Shown here: positions 48,196 through 60,085 of the stretch, piece after piece | Layout: each line of letters opens with the position of its first letter | How positions within the stretch are numbered: the first letter of the stretch is position 1 | Assembly (NCBI RefSeq): GCF_907164575.1 | Contig: NZ_CAJQYY010000015.1 | Location: forward strand, 87,822 to 151,821 | Origin: Paraburkholderia gardini | GTDB taxonomy: Bacteria > Pseudomonadota > Gammaproteobacteria > Burkholderiales > Burkholderiaceae | Length of the DNA stretch: 64,000 nt | Direction of reading: 5' to 3' | Position numbers and translations under genes: made by a program | Notes under the pieces: model-generated | Told to the model about the DNA's origin: nothing | Databases searched by the model: none | Seen by the model: the letters and a program-made list of their open reading frames with translations, nothing else

Positions 48196-48418
48196 GCAGC
48201 AAACCAGATTCAGTACGTACCGGGTATTGTGGGGACCACCTCTCCGGGAGGTGTTGGGCAGTAGCCAGCCATCGACGGCTTGCACGCGAGATCTAGACCC
48301 CTTCGTGCAGACACCAGGCCAGCCGTCGCAGCCAGCCAGGCCGCTTTTTTGGTTCTCACCGCAGTGCGGGCGCAAAGTACGCAACACGCGCATCGCGACT
48401 GATTGAAACGCAACGCAA
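48196..48418. other. Non-coding gap after hemP
   Basis: About 220 bp with no gene I can support. It has repeated AGCCAGCC-type words (48255-48345) without clear pairing. Ends in the bidirectional terminator at 48419-48453. Confidence 0.45.
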
Positions 48419-48453
48419 AAGCCGTGTGGATGAAATCATCCACACGGCTTTTT
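48419..48453. terminator. Bidirectional terminator between hemP and glcG-like gene
   Basis: Perfect 13-bp stem (GCCGTGTGGATGA, 48421-48433, with 48436-48448) with a two-base gap at the centre. A-run on the left and T-run on the right let it act for both the rightward hemP and the leftward iron operon. Confidence 0.85.
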
Positions 48454-48527
48454 CTTCTGGCTGCTGCGAGTGCGTTTCGCTGTCTACGGCTATCGATCCG
48501 GCACGGCGGATGCCATGAAAAGGCAGA

Positions 48528-48938
48528 TCAACCGGTCAGTCCGAGCGCCGCGATGCCCGCACGCGCGATCGCGGCATCCTGTTCCGACTTCACGCCCGAG
48601 ACGCCAATCGAGCCCACCACTTCGCCGTCGACCACGATCGGCACGCCGCCCTCCACCATCGAGACAAGCGGTGCGCTCAGGAACGCCGTGCGGCCCTGCT
48701 TGATGATCTCTTCGTAGACTTTCGTTTCGCGCCGGCCGAGCACCGAGGTGCGGCCCTTGCCGATCGCCATGTCGACCGTGCTGGGTGCGGTGTTGTCGCC
48801 GCGATGCAGATAGAGCAGATGACCGCCATCGTCGAAAATCGCGACGGTCACGTTCCACTGATTCGCCGCCGCGTGCGCTTCGGCGGCGGCGGCCATTTTC
48901 CTGACGTCTTCGTCGGTTAATGCGGGTTTGGTTCTCAC
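48528..48938 (-). CDS. GlcG/HbpS family haem-degrading-type protein
   Basis: 136 residues with G-x-P-I-V-V-D-G-E-V-V-G-S-I-G-V-S-G, the GlcG/HbpS signature. Family members bind haem or cobalamin, or act with glycolate genes. The GTG start at 48938 with GAGGT upstream is chosen since the upstream frame has no other good start before the ftrD stop, 32 bp away. Its place behind ftrABCD suggests an iron or haem role; no signal peptide, so cytosolic. Confidence 0.8.
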   Translation of the reverse strand: MRTKPALTDEDVRKMAAAAEAHAAANQWNVTVAIFDDGGHLLYLHRGDNTAPSTVDMAIGKGRTSVLGRRETKVYEEIIKQGRTAFLSAPLVSMVEGGVPIVVDGEVVGSIGVSGVKSEQDAAIARAGIAALGLTG

Positions 48939-48970
48939 GATCTGACCTCGGTTCTGGACTGTAAATGCCG

Positions 48971-50380
48971 TCAGCGCGTCCAGCCCCAGAACATCAGCCA
49001 CCACGCACTGTCGACGACCGCTAGCGCGGCCATGAACCATACCATCGCAAGGCTGCGCTGGAAAAGCCGCGCGCTATAGCGGCGCGTGACGAGCCACGCG
49101 AGCCACGCACTCCAGACGTTGGCGATGACGAGAATCCCGATCCGCACATCCGACGCCCACCACAGCGGTACGTGTTCCGCGCGCAGCAATGACAGCGTGG
49201 TGGCCGACAGGCCAAGGAAGACGCCCGTGCCGGCGATCGGAATGAGCCCCTGCGCGAAGTGATGCAGGCGCACCCAGCTAAAACGGCCGAGCACGCGCGT
49301 GCCGACCATCAGGAGCGCCAGCAGCACGGTGCCGTACACCATGCCCGTGGCCACGATGTAGCCGATCACCATCGAGCCGTCGAGCCACGAGAACACGTCG
49401 TTCTGTTCCGGGTAGTGCGTGAAGAGGAACCACGGCGCGTTGGTTGCGAGCGGCCACGTGATGTCGTGATCGACGAGCCACGTCGCGAAGAACATTTTCA
49501 GATCGACGAACCACGGCGAGCCGGTCCAGTGGAACGCGCCGATCGCAATGCCGAGCAGGCCGTACAGGATGAGCGCGGTGTCCCACGCGCTCGCCTGTTT
49601 GTCGCCGAGATCGACCACCTCGCTCGAGGGTGAACGCCACGTGAGCGCGATCGCGTCGCGGTGTCCGCTGCAACGGCCGCACATGTGGCACGCCGCGGCA
49701 CCCTTCATGTTGCGCAATGGCAGAAGCGGCGCGCAGTTGATCGGGACCACACGATGACCGTGCTCGCCTTCCTTGTACGAACGGCGCCACGCTTCTTCAT
49801 CGACCTTGAAGTGAAACGGCGCGAGCCGCGCCAGAAGTGCAAAAACCCCGTTGACGGGGCAGAGATATTTACACCAGACGCGTTTTTCGCGCCCGTATAG
49901 CAACCCGATGATCATGGCCGCGAACGTCGAGCCGCCGAGCACCAGCAGCACAGCCTTCGGATACTGGTAGACGCTGACCATCTGGCCGTAGATCGTCGTG
50001 ATCCCGAAGGCGACGAACGGCCAGCCGCCCCATCGCATCCAGCGTGGGATCGCCCGGCCGCGTCCGTATTTGCTGGCGAATTCGGCGAGCGCGCCTTCGG
50101 GGCACAACACGCCGCACCACACACGACCGAGCATCACCATCGAAAGCAGCACGAACGGCCACCAGATACCCCAGAACACGAACTGCGCGGCAAGCGTCAG
50201 GTTGTTCCACAGATGCGCCGTATCATCGGGCAGCGGCATCACGGCCGGCACCATAATCAGGAACGCATAGACCGCAACGACGACCCACTGGACGCCGCGG
50301 ATCGCAGCGCCGTGGCGCTGCATCCACTGGCCGGCCTGCGCAAGCCGGCCGGAACGGCCCGTGGATACCAGGCTGCTCAT
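48971..50380 (-). CDS. ftrD: Polyferredoxin FtrD of the ferrous iron importer
   Basis: 469 residues with about nine membrane helices and 4Fe-4S ligand sets: W-C-G-V-L-C-P-E-G, W-C-K-Y-L-C-P-V-N-G, and C-H-M-C-G-R-C-S-G. Resembles NosR/NapH-type electron-transfer proteins. In FtrABCD it is thought to pass electrons linked to ferrous oxidation by FtrB during uptake. Start at 50380 overlaps ftrC by 4 bp. Confidence 0.85.
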   Translation of the reverse strand: MSSLVSTGRSGRLAQAGQWMQRHGAAIRGVQWVVVAVYAFLIMVPAVMPLPDDTAHLWNNLTLAAQFVFWGIWWPFVLLSMVMLGRVWCGVLCPEGALAEFASKYGRGRAIPRWMRWGGWPFVAFGITTIYGQMVSVYQYPKAVLLVLGGSTFAAMIIGLLYGREKRVWCKYLCPVNGVFALLARLAPFHFKVDEEAWRRSYKEGEHGHRVVPINCAPLLPLRNMKGAAACHMCGRCSGHRDAIALTWRSPSSEVVDLGDKQASAWDTALILYGLLGIAIGAFHWTGSPWFVDLKMFFATWLVDHDITWPLATNAPWFLFTHYPEQNDVFSWLDGSMVIGYIVATGMVYGTVLLALLMVGTRVLGRFSWVRLHHFAQGLIPIAGTGVFLGLSATTLSLLRAEHVPLWWASDVRIGILVIANVWSAWLAWLVTRRYSARLFQRSLAMVWFMAALAVVDSAWWLMFWGWTR

Positions 50381-51222
50381 GCCGCGCGTCCCGCCTGCCG
50401 TTGCACCGGGCCGCGACTCGCGCGGCGCACCAGCAGCCAGACGACCGCCCAGTAAACCGCATAAGCCACGAGATTCATCAACGCCGGATGGGCGCGATAG
50501 CCGGTAAGCGTCGCGACGAGCGAGCCGAACGTGCTCGAATCGTCGAGTATCGCGGACGTGTTCCACACCTGGTCGACGAGCGTCGGCAGGATTTCCTTGT
50601 CGATTAGCTTGTCGACGCCCGTCTGGAACAGACCCGCACCGAGAAACAGCAGCATGATTTCCGTTACGCGAAAAAAGAGTCGCCACGAGAAGATCTTGCC
50701 GCCGAGCTGAAGCAGATAAAACGTGAGGAACGCCAGCGCGAGGCCGATCGCGACCGCCAGATACTGGCTCGCATCGACGTGCCCCGACTGACCGAACCCA
50801 AGGCCGTAAAGGAAAATGACCGTCTCGCTGCCTTCACGCGCGATCGCCAGCGCGACCAGCACCGCCACACCCCACCAGTTCGCGTCCTGGGTGCTTTTTT
50901 CCAGCGACTTTTCCATGTCGCGCTTGAGCGTGCGGCCATGCTGCTTCATCCACAGCACCATCTGCACGATCAGCACGCAGGCGACCAGCACCATCGCCGT
51001 CTGGAAATAATCCTGCGCGTCACCCGACAGCACTTCCGTGAAACCGACGAGCGCCGCGCCGAGCGCCACCGCCGCGAGCACGCCTGCCGCGACACCCGCC
51101 CACAGATAGGGCAGCCCGCGCCGCGCGCTTTCATCACCGTTTTTCAGCCACGCGTACAGGATGCCGACGACCAGCAGCGCCTCGACACTTTCCCGCCATA
51201 CGATGAACAACACCTGACCCAT
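50377..51222 (-). CDS. ftrC: Ftr1-family iron permease FtrC
   Basis: 281 residues, seven membrane helices. Two R-E-x-x-E iron-binding motifs are visible: R-E-S-V-E (near residue 10) and R-E-G-S-E (near residue 128). Start at 51222 places the first in the opening helix as in other Ftr1 proteins. It is the membrane channel of the FtrABCD system. Confidence 0.92.
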   Translation of the reverse strand: MGQVLFIVWRESVEALLVVGILYAWLKNGDESARRGLPYLWAGVAAGVLAAVALGAALVGFTEVLSGDAQDYFQTAMVLVACVLIVQMVLWMKQHGRTLKRDMEKSLEKSTQDANWWGVAVLVALAIAREGSETVIFLYGLGFGQSGHVDASQYLAVAIGLALAFLTFYLLQLGGKIFSWRLFFRVTEIMLLFLGAGLFQTGVDKLIDKEILPTLVDQVWNTSAILDDSSTFGSLVATLTGYRAHPALMNLVAYAVYWAVVWLLVRRASRGPVQRQAGRAA

Positions 51223-51297
51223 CGAAATTTCTCCCGCTCGTTTGCGCATGCCACGGGCCGCTACACTGCCCCGCCGCCGCCCCGCATCGAAGCATGT

Positions 51298-51630
51298 TTA
51301 CTTCGCGACGATGACGCCTTGCGCTTCCTGGTGAAAATCGTCGAAAAACTTGTATTCGCCCGGCGACAGCGGCGCAATCACAACGAACGAATCGGCGCCC
51401 GGCGCGAGCACCTTTTCCTTGCGCAACTGCACGCTTTCGAATTCCGCCGCGCCCTTGCCCACGTTGCGCACTTCAATCTTGATACGCTGACCCGCAGGCA
51501 CTTCGATGCGCGCGGGATTCAGCTTGCCGTCGTTCATTTCGAGCTTGAACGTCGGCAGATCCACGGCATGCGCCACGCCGACGAGCGACGTTGTCATGGC
51601 CAGGATCGCGATTTTCCTGTTGATTCTCAT
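51298..51630 (-). CDS. ftrB: Periplasmic cupredoxin FtrB
   Basis: 110 residues: a signal peptide (ending V-A-H-A near 22) and a cupredoxin fold. Usual type-1 copper Cys is absent, but D-D-F-H-Q-E, E-M-N-D-G and other acidic and His residues may bind copper. FtrB is proposed to oxidise ferrous iron before import through FtrC. Confidence 0.85.
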   Translation of the reverse strand: MRINRKIAILAMTTSLVGVAHAVDLPTFKLEMNDGKLNPARIEVPAGQRIKIEVRNVGKGAAEFESVQLRKEKVLAPGADSFVVIAPLSPGEYKFFDDFHQEAQGVIVAK

Positions 51631-51773
51631 TAAGTCTTCCCTGCGCTGTCCCGCACCTTGCCGGGCGCCGGAAGACCTGGCTGCGTGTCTTCAGGGCCTT
51701 CGACGCCTGCGTTAGCCTTCATGACAGATGCGGCTCATGGCCGCGTCTGTCACGCCGGGCGATCCGCGGCCGG

Positions 51774-52322
51774 TCAGTAGCCGCCCTTCTTGCCGATGCC
51801 GGCGAACGTGAAGTCGTACTCGATCGAGAACGGCTTGAACCACGGACCCACGCCGGTTTCCTTGTCGACGTGACGGCCGAACGACATATGGCCCATCTGC
51901 ATCGGCGGTTCGACGATCAGCTTCAGGTGATACTTGCCCGGACCGAACATCTTGACGTTGTCACCGTAGTGCGGGCCGTCGCTGGCGACCATCGGCATCA
52001 TGTCGCCCTTCACCGACTGGTTCGAACCCACTTTCGACAGTTCGTACTTCACTTGCAGATACGGCATCCAGTCGCCTTCGGCGAAACCGGTCGGGTTGTT
52101 CTTGACGGCGTGGATGTCCGCCTCGAGGTGAACGTCGGAATCCGAGGCTTTGCGCATCATGCCTTCCGGTTCCATCGTGATCGGCTGCAGATAGACCGCG
52201 CCAATTTCCATGCCGCCTTCGATGTGCTGCTTGCCGATCGGATACTCGGCAGCCGACACCGACAAGGCGGCCAGCGCCGCCACGACCGCGGCGGCGCCGC
52301 GCGCGAATGAAGAAATCCGCAT
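51774..52322 (-). CDS. ftrA: Periplasmic iron-binding protein FtrA (P19/Tpd type)
   Basis: 182 residues with signal peptide (about 1-25, ending V-S-A-A). The P19/Tpd metal site is visible: E-G-G-M-E-I-G-A-V-Y, D-V-H-L-E-A-D-I-H-A and Q-M-G-H-M-S-F-G-R-H (His and Met ligands). Binds ferrous iron and copper and hands iron to FtrB/FtrC. Start follows AAAGGAG. First gene of the operon, with a Fur-like box 110 bp upstream. Confidence 0.93.
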   Translation of the reverse strand: MRISSFARGAAAVVAALAALSVSAAEYPIGKQHIEGGMEIGAVYLQPITMEPEGMMRKASDSDVHLEADIHAVKNNPTGFAEGDWMPYLQVKYELSKVGSNQSVKGDMMPMVASDGPHYGDNVKMFGPGKYHLKLIVEPPMQMGHMSFGRHVDKETGVGPWFKPFSIEYDFTFAGIGKKGGY

Positions 52323-52430
52323 TGAAACTCCTTTGTTTTTATGAACTGAAGTGAATAAAGACGCAAAAAGACTTGCTGGCGAGGTTCCGCGTGCTGTCCC
52401 GCGATCATTCCTGCAATGCCAATCAGGAAC

Positions 52431-52449
52431 GTTAATGCGAACCATTCTC
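52431..52449. promoter_or_regulatory. Fur box upstream of ftrA
   Basis: GTTAATGCGAACCATTCTC agrees with the Fur consensus at 14 of 19 positions. It lies 109 bp before the ftrA start and predicts repression of ftrABCD when iron is plentiful. Confidence 0.65.
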
Positions 52450-52672
52450 AATACATGCGGAGTTTATCATCCTTCGATGTGAAGGACAAATTTCAGCGCG
52501 CCTAAAAGCCTTATCCGCGCAGGGCTTTAGAACACCTGGATGAGACGCGCGGGGATGCGCCGGCGAGCGCCGCGGTCGTCGAAGGGATAGATGGTCATGC
52601 CGGGTAGTCCGGCTCGCGTGCTGTGCGGCATGAAGCCCCATAGCCGCGGCGGACCCGGCAGGCACCGGCGGC

Positions 52673-52693
52673 GTACTTCAGTACTTCAGTACT

Positions 52694-52696
<3 letters not shown>
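52673..52696. repeat. Triple tandem 8-bp repeat overlapping the uvrB stop
   Basis: GTACTTCA occurs three times in a row. The uvrB stop codon (TGA, complement of 52694-52696) is the last three bases of the third unit. A change in unit number would leave the coding part unchanged but alter the 3' end. Confidence 0.75.
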
Positions 52697-54787
<2,091 letters not shown>

Positions 54788-55187
54788 GGGAGCGGCATCC
54801 TCAGCCGGAAGCAAAGGACTATTTTAGCCTCTTGTCGATTCGCGGACCGGGTGTGGGTTTGGAACGGCCGCGGGCTGAGTGGGCGGCGGCGCGGGTTCTG
54901 GTTCTCCCTTTCCGGTGCCGCATGGACGCAAAAGGATCGCAACGGGAACGGTCTGCGAGGCCCATCCTGGCGGTCTTCCCGGTGTGTTCCGGTGATCGCG
55001 GCGCGGTCTGCAAACGCACCGCCGACGGCAAAAATGCAGTCAAAACCCGCACTACGGGCCGAAAAGCGGCCTGGGATTCGCTACAATGGCAAGTTGCGCG
55101 CCCGCCGCCTCTGCGCCTTTGTCCGCGATGTCTCTCCGACCGGCCAGGCTGGAAGCCCGCCCCTCCTTTCACTACTGCCGAACCATC
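54788..55187. other. Divergent gap between uvrB and the aminotransferase gene
   Basis: 400 bp holding two outward promoters. TACAAT at 55082-55087 is a plausible -10 for the aminotransferase; a TAAAAT-like -10 on the other strand near 54822 may serve uvrB. No gene or RNA structure recognised. Confidence 0.45.
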
Positions 55188-56387
55188 ATGTCTCTTTTTT
55201 CTGCTGTCGAACTTGCTCCCCGCGACCCGATTCTGGGCCTGAACGAAGCCTTCAACGCCGACACCCGTACTACCAAGGTGAACCTGGGCGTGGGCGTCTA
55301 CACGAACGAAGAAGGCAAGATTCCGCTGCTGCGCGCGGTGCGCGACGCAGAAAAAGCGCGTATCGAAGCGGCGTTGCCGCGCGGCTACCTGCCGATCGAG
55401 GGCATTGCGGCCTATGACGCAGCCGTGCAAAAGCTGCTGCTCGGCAACGACTCGCCGCTGATCGCCGCGGGCCGCGTCGTGACCGCGCAGGCGCTGGGCG
55501 GCACGGGCGCACTGAAGATCGGCGCGGACTTCCTGAAGCGCGTGAACCCGAACGCGAAGGTTGCCATCAGCGACCCCAGCTGGGAAAACCATCGCGCGCT
55601 GTTCGAAGGCGCAGGTTTCGAAGTGGTCTCGTACCCGTACTACGACGCGGCAACACATGGCGTGAACTTCGAAGGGATGCTGTCGGCGTTGAACAGCTAT
55701 GCTGCCGGCACGGTTGTGGTGCTGCACGCGTGCTGCCACAACCCGACCGGCGTGGACCTGACGTCCGCGCAGTGGCTGCAGATCGTCGAAGTGGTGAAGG
55801 CGCGCAACCTGGTGCCGTTCCTCGACATCGCCTATCAGGGTTTCGGCGACGACATCGAATCCGATGCAGCCGCCGTGCGTCTCTTCGCGCTGTCGGAAAT
55901 GAACGTGTTCGTGTCGTCGTCGTTCTCGAAGTCGTTCTCGCTGTATGGCGAACGCGTCGGCGCGCTGTCGATCATCACGGCAAGCAAGGAAGAAGCCACC
56001 CGCGTGCTGTCGCAACTGAAGCGCGTGATCCGCACGAACTACTCGAACCCGCCGACGCACGGCGGTTCCGTCGTCGCGGCCGTGCTCGGCTCGCCGGAAT
56101 TGCGCGCAACGTGGGAAGCTGAACTCGGCGAAATGCGCGACCGTATTCGCGCGATGCGTAACGGCCTCGTGGAGCGTCTGCAGGCGGTGGGCGTCGCACG
56201 CGATTTCAGCTTCGTGAACGCGCAACGCGGCATGTTCTCGTATTCGGGTCTGACGGCACCGCAAGTGGACCGTCTGCGCGAAGAATTCGGCATCTACGCC
56301 GTGAGCACCGGCCGCATCTGTGTCGCCGCGCTGAACACGCGCAATCTCGACGTCGTCGCGAACGCGGTTGCGCACGTGCTGAAGTAA
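55188..56387 (+). CDS. tyrB: Aromatic/aspartate aminotransferase (class I)
   Basis: 399 residues, PLP fold type I. The cofactor lysine is in S-S-S-F-S-K-S-F-S-L-Y-G-E-R-V-G, and H-A-C-C-H-N-P-T-G-V-D is the conserved asparagine loop. Substrate could be aspartate, tyrosine or phenylalanine; length and the enterobacterial-type core fit TyrB/AspC. Start at 55188 from family alignment (M-S-L-F-S-A-V-E); no strong ribosome binding site. Followed by a strong terminator. Confidence 0.92.
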   Translation: MSLFSAVELAPRDPILGLNEAFNADTRTTKVNLGVGVYTNEEGKIPLLRAVRDAEKARIEAALPRGYLPIEGIAAYDAAVQKLLLGNDSPLIAAGRVVTAQALGGTGALKIGADFLKRVNPNAKVAISDPSWENHRALFEGAGFEVVSYPYYDAATHGVNFEGMLSALNSYAAGTVVVLHACCHNPTGVDLTSAQWLQIVEVVKARNLVPFLDIAYQGFGDDIESDAAAVRLFALSEMNVFVSSSFSKSFSLYGERVGALSIITASKEEATRVLSQLKRVIRTNYSNPPTHGGSVVAAVLGSPELRATWEAELGEMRDRIRAMRNGLVERLQAVGVARDFSFVNAQRGMFSYSGLTAPQVDRLREEFGIYAVSTGRICVAALNTRNLDVVANAVAHVLK

Positions 56388-56466
56388 GAGCGTCAGCCGA
56401 TGCTGGCAGGCGGTATGGCAATGTGCAGACCGCTTCCGATGCTTTGATCAGTCTTGCTGATGTTTA

Positions 56467-56506
56467 AAAAAACGGTGCGCCATGAATTCATGGCGCACCG
56501 TTTTTT
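56467..56506. terminator. Bidirectional terminator, 40-bp perfect palindrome
   Basis: A perfect palindrome centred on GAATTC, with a CGGTGCGCCAT stem and A6/T6 tails. It separates the rightward aminotransferase from the leftward patatin gene and should stop transcription in both directions. Confidence 0.9.
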
Positions 56507-56571
56507 ATGGCGTCGCCGTTACGTGCTTCGCCACGCGAAGGCCATCCGTCGACAATGCGCCGCGGGCAAGT

Positions 56572-57810
56572 TCATTGCGCGTCGCGATGAATATCGTGCG
56601 TGATGAACCCCGCATCGTTATCGGGCATCGCGAGCCAGCCGGGTTGCGCGAGCGACCGGCGAATATCGGCGAGGCCGCTTTCCCAGTGCTCTCGCATCGT
56701 CGACAGGCCGAACTGATAGTCCTTGTAGTGGCCTTCGTATTCCTTGTGCCGGTAGATCAGATGAACCACGTTGTAGCGCTTCGAGCACGACAGCTCTTCG
56801 GCAAGCTGGCACCAGGCGTCCTCCCGATGCTCGGGCGCGACGCGATCCAGCACTTCACGCAACACGTGACGAAACCGCTGCGAACGCTGAAGCATGTCGG
56901 TGACGAGACGCGTGCGGCTGGAATACTGGATGTCCTTCATGCGGCCCTGGACATCGGTAATGTTGTCGGGCACCGGCCCGCGCGCACTCCATAAATCGAC
57001 CTGAAACGCGAGCGTGTCCTGGCGAGGCGTGGTCTGCACAACCTCGTGAAGCGGCGTGTTCGACATCAACCCGCCGTCCCAGTAATACTCACCATCGATC
57101 TCGACCGCGGCAAAACCCGGCGGCAACGCACCCGACGCAATGAAATGCTCGGGACGCAGTTTCGTATGCGTGTTGTCGAAGTACGCAAAATTGCCGGTAC
57201 CAACGTTCACCGCGCCCACCGACACGCGCATCTCGCGCGCATTGATCCGGTCGAAATCGCAGAGCCGCTCGAGCGTCGCCTTCAGCGGCGTGGTGTCGTA
57301 GTAGCTCGCCTGCTGCGGCGCGCCTGAGATAGTGGGCATGGGCGGCGGAAAGCGTGGCACGAAAAAGCCTTTCTGCCCTTCCACCAGCGCACCGACTGCC
57401 TGCATGGCCGTGAACGCCTTGCGCACCGCATCCGTGGAGTTGAAGAACGCGTGCTCGACAAAGGCAGGTAGCGACGGCCCGAACGCCGGCCGGCAGATCG
57501 TCTCCCAGAACTCCAGAAGACGCGCCACGCGATTCTCCGGCGCGTTGCCGGCGATGATCGCGGTGTTCAGTGCGCCGATCGAAATGCCGGCCACCCAGTT
57601 CGGATGAATGCCGGCTTCGTCGAGCCCCTGATACACGCCAGCCTGATAGGCACCGAGGGCCCCGCCGCCCTGCAGCATCAAGGCAACCGTTTCGTACTGC
57701 GATAGCGAGATGCGCCGGCCGACGCGGGCGTCGGCGGCTGAACCCGCCTGGCCGCCGCCGACATCTTCCGCGGCGCCCGCGCGAGCCTGCTTCACATTGC
57801 GTTGCGCCAT
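56572..57810 (-). CDS. Patatin-like phospholipase with DUF3734-type C-terminus
   Basis: 412 residues. Catalytic serine Ser77 in G-I-S-I-G (75-79), oxyanion loop Q-G-G-G-A-L-G-A-Y (47-55) and the catalytic aspartate in W-D-G-G-L-M-S. The C-terminal 100 residues (L-I-Y-R-H-K-E-Y-E and following) fit DUF3734. Hydrolyses lipid acyl esters or possibly PHB-associated substrates. 10 bp after bdhA, so co-transcribed with a ketone-body/PHB enzyme. Confidence 0.88.
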   Translation of the reverse strand: MAQRNVKQARAGAAEDVGGGQAGSAADARVGRRISLSQYETVALMLQGGGALGAYQAGVYQGLDEAGIHPNWVAGISIGALNTAIIAGNAPENRVARLLEFWETICRPAFGPSLPAFVEHAFFNSTDAVRKAFTAMQAVGALVEGQKGFFVPRFPPPMPTISGAPQQASYYDTTPLKATLERLCDFDRINAREMRVSVGAVNVGTGNFAYFDNTHTKLRPEHFIASGALPPGFAAVEIDGEYYWDGGLMSNTPLHEVVQTTPRQDTLAFQVDLWSARGPVPDNITDVQGRMKDIQYSSRTRLVTDMLQRSQRFRHVLREVLDRVAPEHREDAWCQLAEELSCSKRYNVVHLIYRHKEYEGHYKDYQFGLSTMREHWESGLADIRRSLAQPGWLAMPDNDAGFITHDIHRDAQ

Positions 57811-57820
57811 GCGAGGCTCC

Positions 57821-58618
57821 TTATTGCATGTACCAGCCGTGACTGACGATGAACGACTGGCCTGTCAGGGCGGCCGTCGGGAACGACGACAGGAACAGCA
57901 CCGTTTGCGCGACATCTTCGACCGTGGTGAACACGCCATCGACCGTGCCGCCAAGCATCACGCGCTTGATCACGTCTTCTTCGCTGATGCCGAGTTCCTT
58001 TGCCTGCTCCGGAATCTGCCGGTCGACGAGCGGCGTGCGCACGAAGCCCGGACACACGACGTGCGAACGGACGTTGTGCTTCGCGCCTTCCTTGGCGAGC
58101 ACGCGCGAGAGGCCGAGCAACGCATGCTTTGCCGCGACATACGCCGACTTCAGCGGCGAGGCTTCGTGCGAGTGCACCGAGCCCATGTAGATCACGATGC
58201 CGCCGCGGTCGTCCTTGTACATGTGCTTGAGCGCCGCCTTCGTGGTCAGGAACGCACCGTCGACGTGAATGGCCTGCATCTTCTTCCAGTCGGAGAACGA
58301 ATAGTTCTCGATCGGATTGACGATCTGGATGCCGGCGTTCGAGACAAGAATATCGACCGAGCCCAGTTCAGCCGCGACCCTGTCGATACCCTGATTGACC
58401 GCGTCTTCGTTCGTGACGTCCATGGCCACACCGATCGCCTTGCCACCTGCCTTGTTGATTTCTTCGGCAACCGCGTCTGCGCCGGTCTGATTCAGGTCCG
58501 CAATGGCGATTGCCGCGCCAGCGGCCGACAACGTCAGGGCAATCTGCTTTCCGATGCCGCTCGCCGCGCCCGTGATGACCGCGACTTTCCCATTCAGAAC
58601 CGTATTCGATGACGACAT
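57821..58618 (-). CDS. bdhA: 3-hydroxybutyrate dehydrogenase
   Basis: 265-residue short-chain dehydrogenase. T-G-A-A-S-G-I-G nucleotide motif (16-23), N-A-G-I-Q, catalytic serine in [10 protein letters not shown], and Y-V-A-A-K. The sequence after the active site ([17 protein letters not shown]) is the BdhA type. Converts 3-hydroxybutyrate to acetoacetate, the first step after PHB depolymerisation. Start at 58618. Confidence 0.93.
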   Translation of the reverse strand: MSSSNTVLNGKVAVITGAASGIGKQIALTLSAAGAAIAIADLNQTGADAVAEEINKAGGKAIGVAMDVTNEDAVNQGIDRVAAELGSVDILVSNAGIQIVNPIENYSFSDWKKMQAIHVDGAFLTTKAALKHMYKDDRGGIVIYMGSVHSHEASPLKSAYVAAKHALLGLSRVLAKEGAKHNVRSHVVCPGFVRTPLVDRQIPEQAKELGISEEDVIKRVMLGGTVDGVFTTVEDVAQTVLFLSSFPTAALTGQSFIVSHGWYMQ

Positions 58619-58852
58619 CCAGAACCTCCATGCAGTAGATGAGCAATGACACCATAGCGCGCAGGCGGCGGAAAGCTGGCCGAAAGGCATATACCGTTCG
58701 GCCGGATGCTGCACTGCGGCCAACTCCGCTATTGTGCATGAAGCACCCGGTTTCACGCACAAATGCAGATCGGTTTAAGCTGTGCAATTCTGGCGTCGCC
58801 CGGTTTCAGCGCGGGCCCGGCTTCTGTTGAACCACTCACGAAGGAGAAATGC

Positions 58853-59824
58853 ATGAACTATCGACGACTCGGACGTTCCGGGCTGCAGGTCAGCGAACTG
58901 TCTATCGGCTCGTGGGTGACGTACGGCAATCAGGTCGATCACCGGGCCGCGCGGGAATCGCTGGCAGCCGCGCGGGACGCCGGGGTCAATTTTTTCGACA
59001 ACGCCGAGGTGTATGCGGCCGGCCAGTCGGAAGAAATCATGGGGCAGGCGCTGAAAGAACTGGCGTGGCCGCGTGTGAGCTACGTGGTGTCGACGAAGTT
59101 CTTCTGGGGTCTGCAGGAAGCGCCGAATCAGTACCACACGCTCAATCGCAAATACCTGCTGAACGCCATCGACGCATCGCTGCAGCGGTTGCAGCTCGAC
59201 TATGTCGATCTGGTGTTCTGCCATCGTCCGGATCCGAACACGCCGGTCGAGGAAACTGTCTGGGCGATGAGCGACATGATCACGCGCGGCAAGGCACTGT
59301 ACTGGGGCACCTCCGAATGGAGCGCCGACGAGATTCGCGCGGCCTGGGAAATTGCGGAGCGGCACCATCTTCACAAACCTGTCATGGAACAGCCGCAATA
59401 CAACCTGTTTCATCGCAAGCGTGTCGAGCAGGAATACGCGCGCCTGTACGAAGACATCGGTCTTGGCCTCACGACGTGGAGTCCGCTTGCTTCGGGCCTT
59501 CTGACCGGCAAGTATCGTTCCGGTGTGCCGTCGGACAGCCGGGCACAATTGCAGGGTTATGACTGGCTGCGCAAGCAGGTTACGGACGCGGGCAAGAACG
59601 GCATCGTCGGCAAGCTTGGTGGGGTCGCGGACGAACTCGGCTGCACGGTCGGCCAGCTTGCTATCGCGTGGATTCTCACTAATCCGAACGTGAGTACGGT
59701 GATCACCGGCGCATCGCGTGTCGAGCAGATTGCCGAGAACATGAAGGCGCGGGACGTTGTCGAAAAGATCACGCCTGAGGTGAAACAGAAGATCGAGGAG
59801 ATTGTCGGCGACGCCGCTGAGTGA
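58853..59824 (+). CDS. Aldo/keto reductase, voltage-gated potassium channel beta-subunit type
   Basis: 323 residues, TIM barrel. Catalytic tyrosine region F-F-D-N-A-E-V-Y, lysine in S-T-K-F-F-W-G, and H-R-P-D segment. The sequence [14 protein letters not shown] and Y-W-G-T-S-E-W place it in the AKR6/AKR14 (YghZ-like) group, which reduces aldehydes such as methylglyoxal with NADPH. AAGGAG precedes the ATG. Single-gene unit divergent from bdhA. Confidence 0.9.
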   Translation: MNYRRLGRSGLQVSELSIGSWVTYGNQVDHRAARESLAAARDAGVNFFDNAEVYAAGQSEEIMGQALKELAWPRVSYVVSTKFFWGLQEAPNQYHTLNRKYLLNAIDASLQRLQLDYVDLVFCHRPDPNTPVEETVWAMSDMITRGKALYWGTSEWSADEIRAAWEIAERHHLHKPVMEQPQYNLFHRKRVEQEYARLYEDIGLGLTTWSPLASGLLTGKYRSGVPSDSRAQLQGYDWLRKQVTDAGKNGIVGKLGGVADELGCTVGQLAIAWILTNPNVSTVITGASRVEQIAENMKARDVVEKITPEVKQKIEEIVGDAAE

Positions 59825-60085
59825 ATGCATGATTGACGCGCGTCGGGTCGAAGCGCCGCGTGTGAAGATGTAGATGGCCGCAAGGCCGGAGGCAGCGCGG
59901 CGTCGCGTACAATACGCGGCTCGCGCATGCGCCATCAGTGACATTTGCGGCATCGGCGCCGCGTCAGGGCCGCTTATCCAGTTCGGCACATTCCGCGTTC
60001 GCTATTCGGGCATTCGCGCAGGCTGCGCCCAAGTCATCGTCGGCTCGCGCATTCTTTCCAGCACCCTTTCCAGTCCGGCTTCGCC

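Noticed and set aside
48255..48345. Repeated AGCCAGCC words as a terminator or small RNA
   Set aside because: Words are direct, not inverted, and do not form a stable stem; the real terminator is at 48419-48453.
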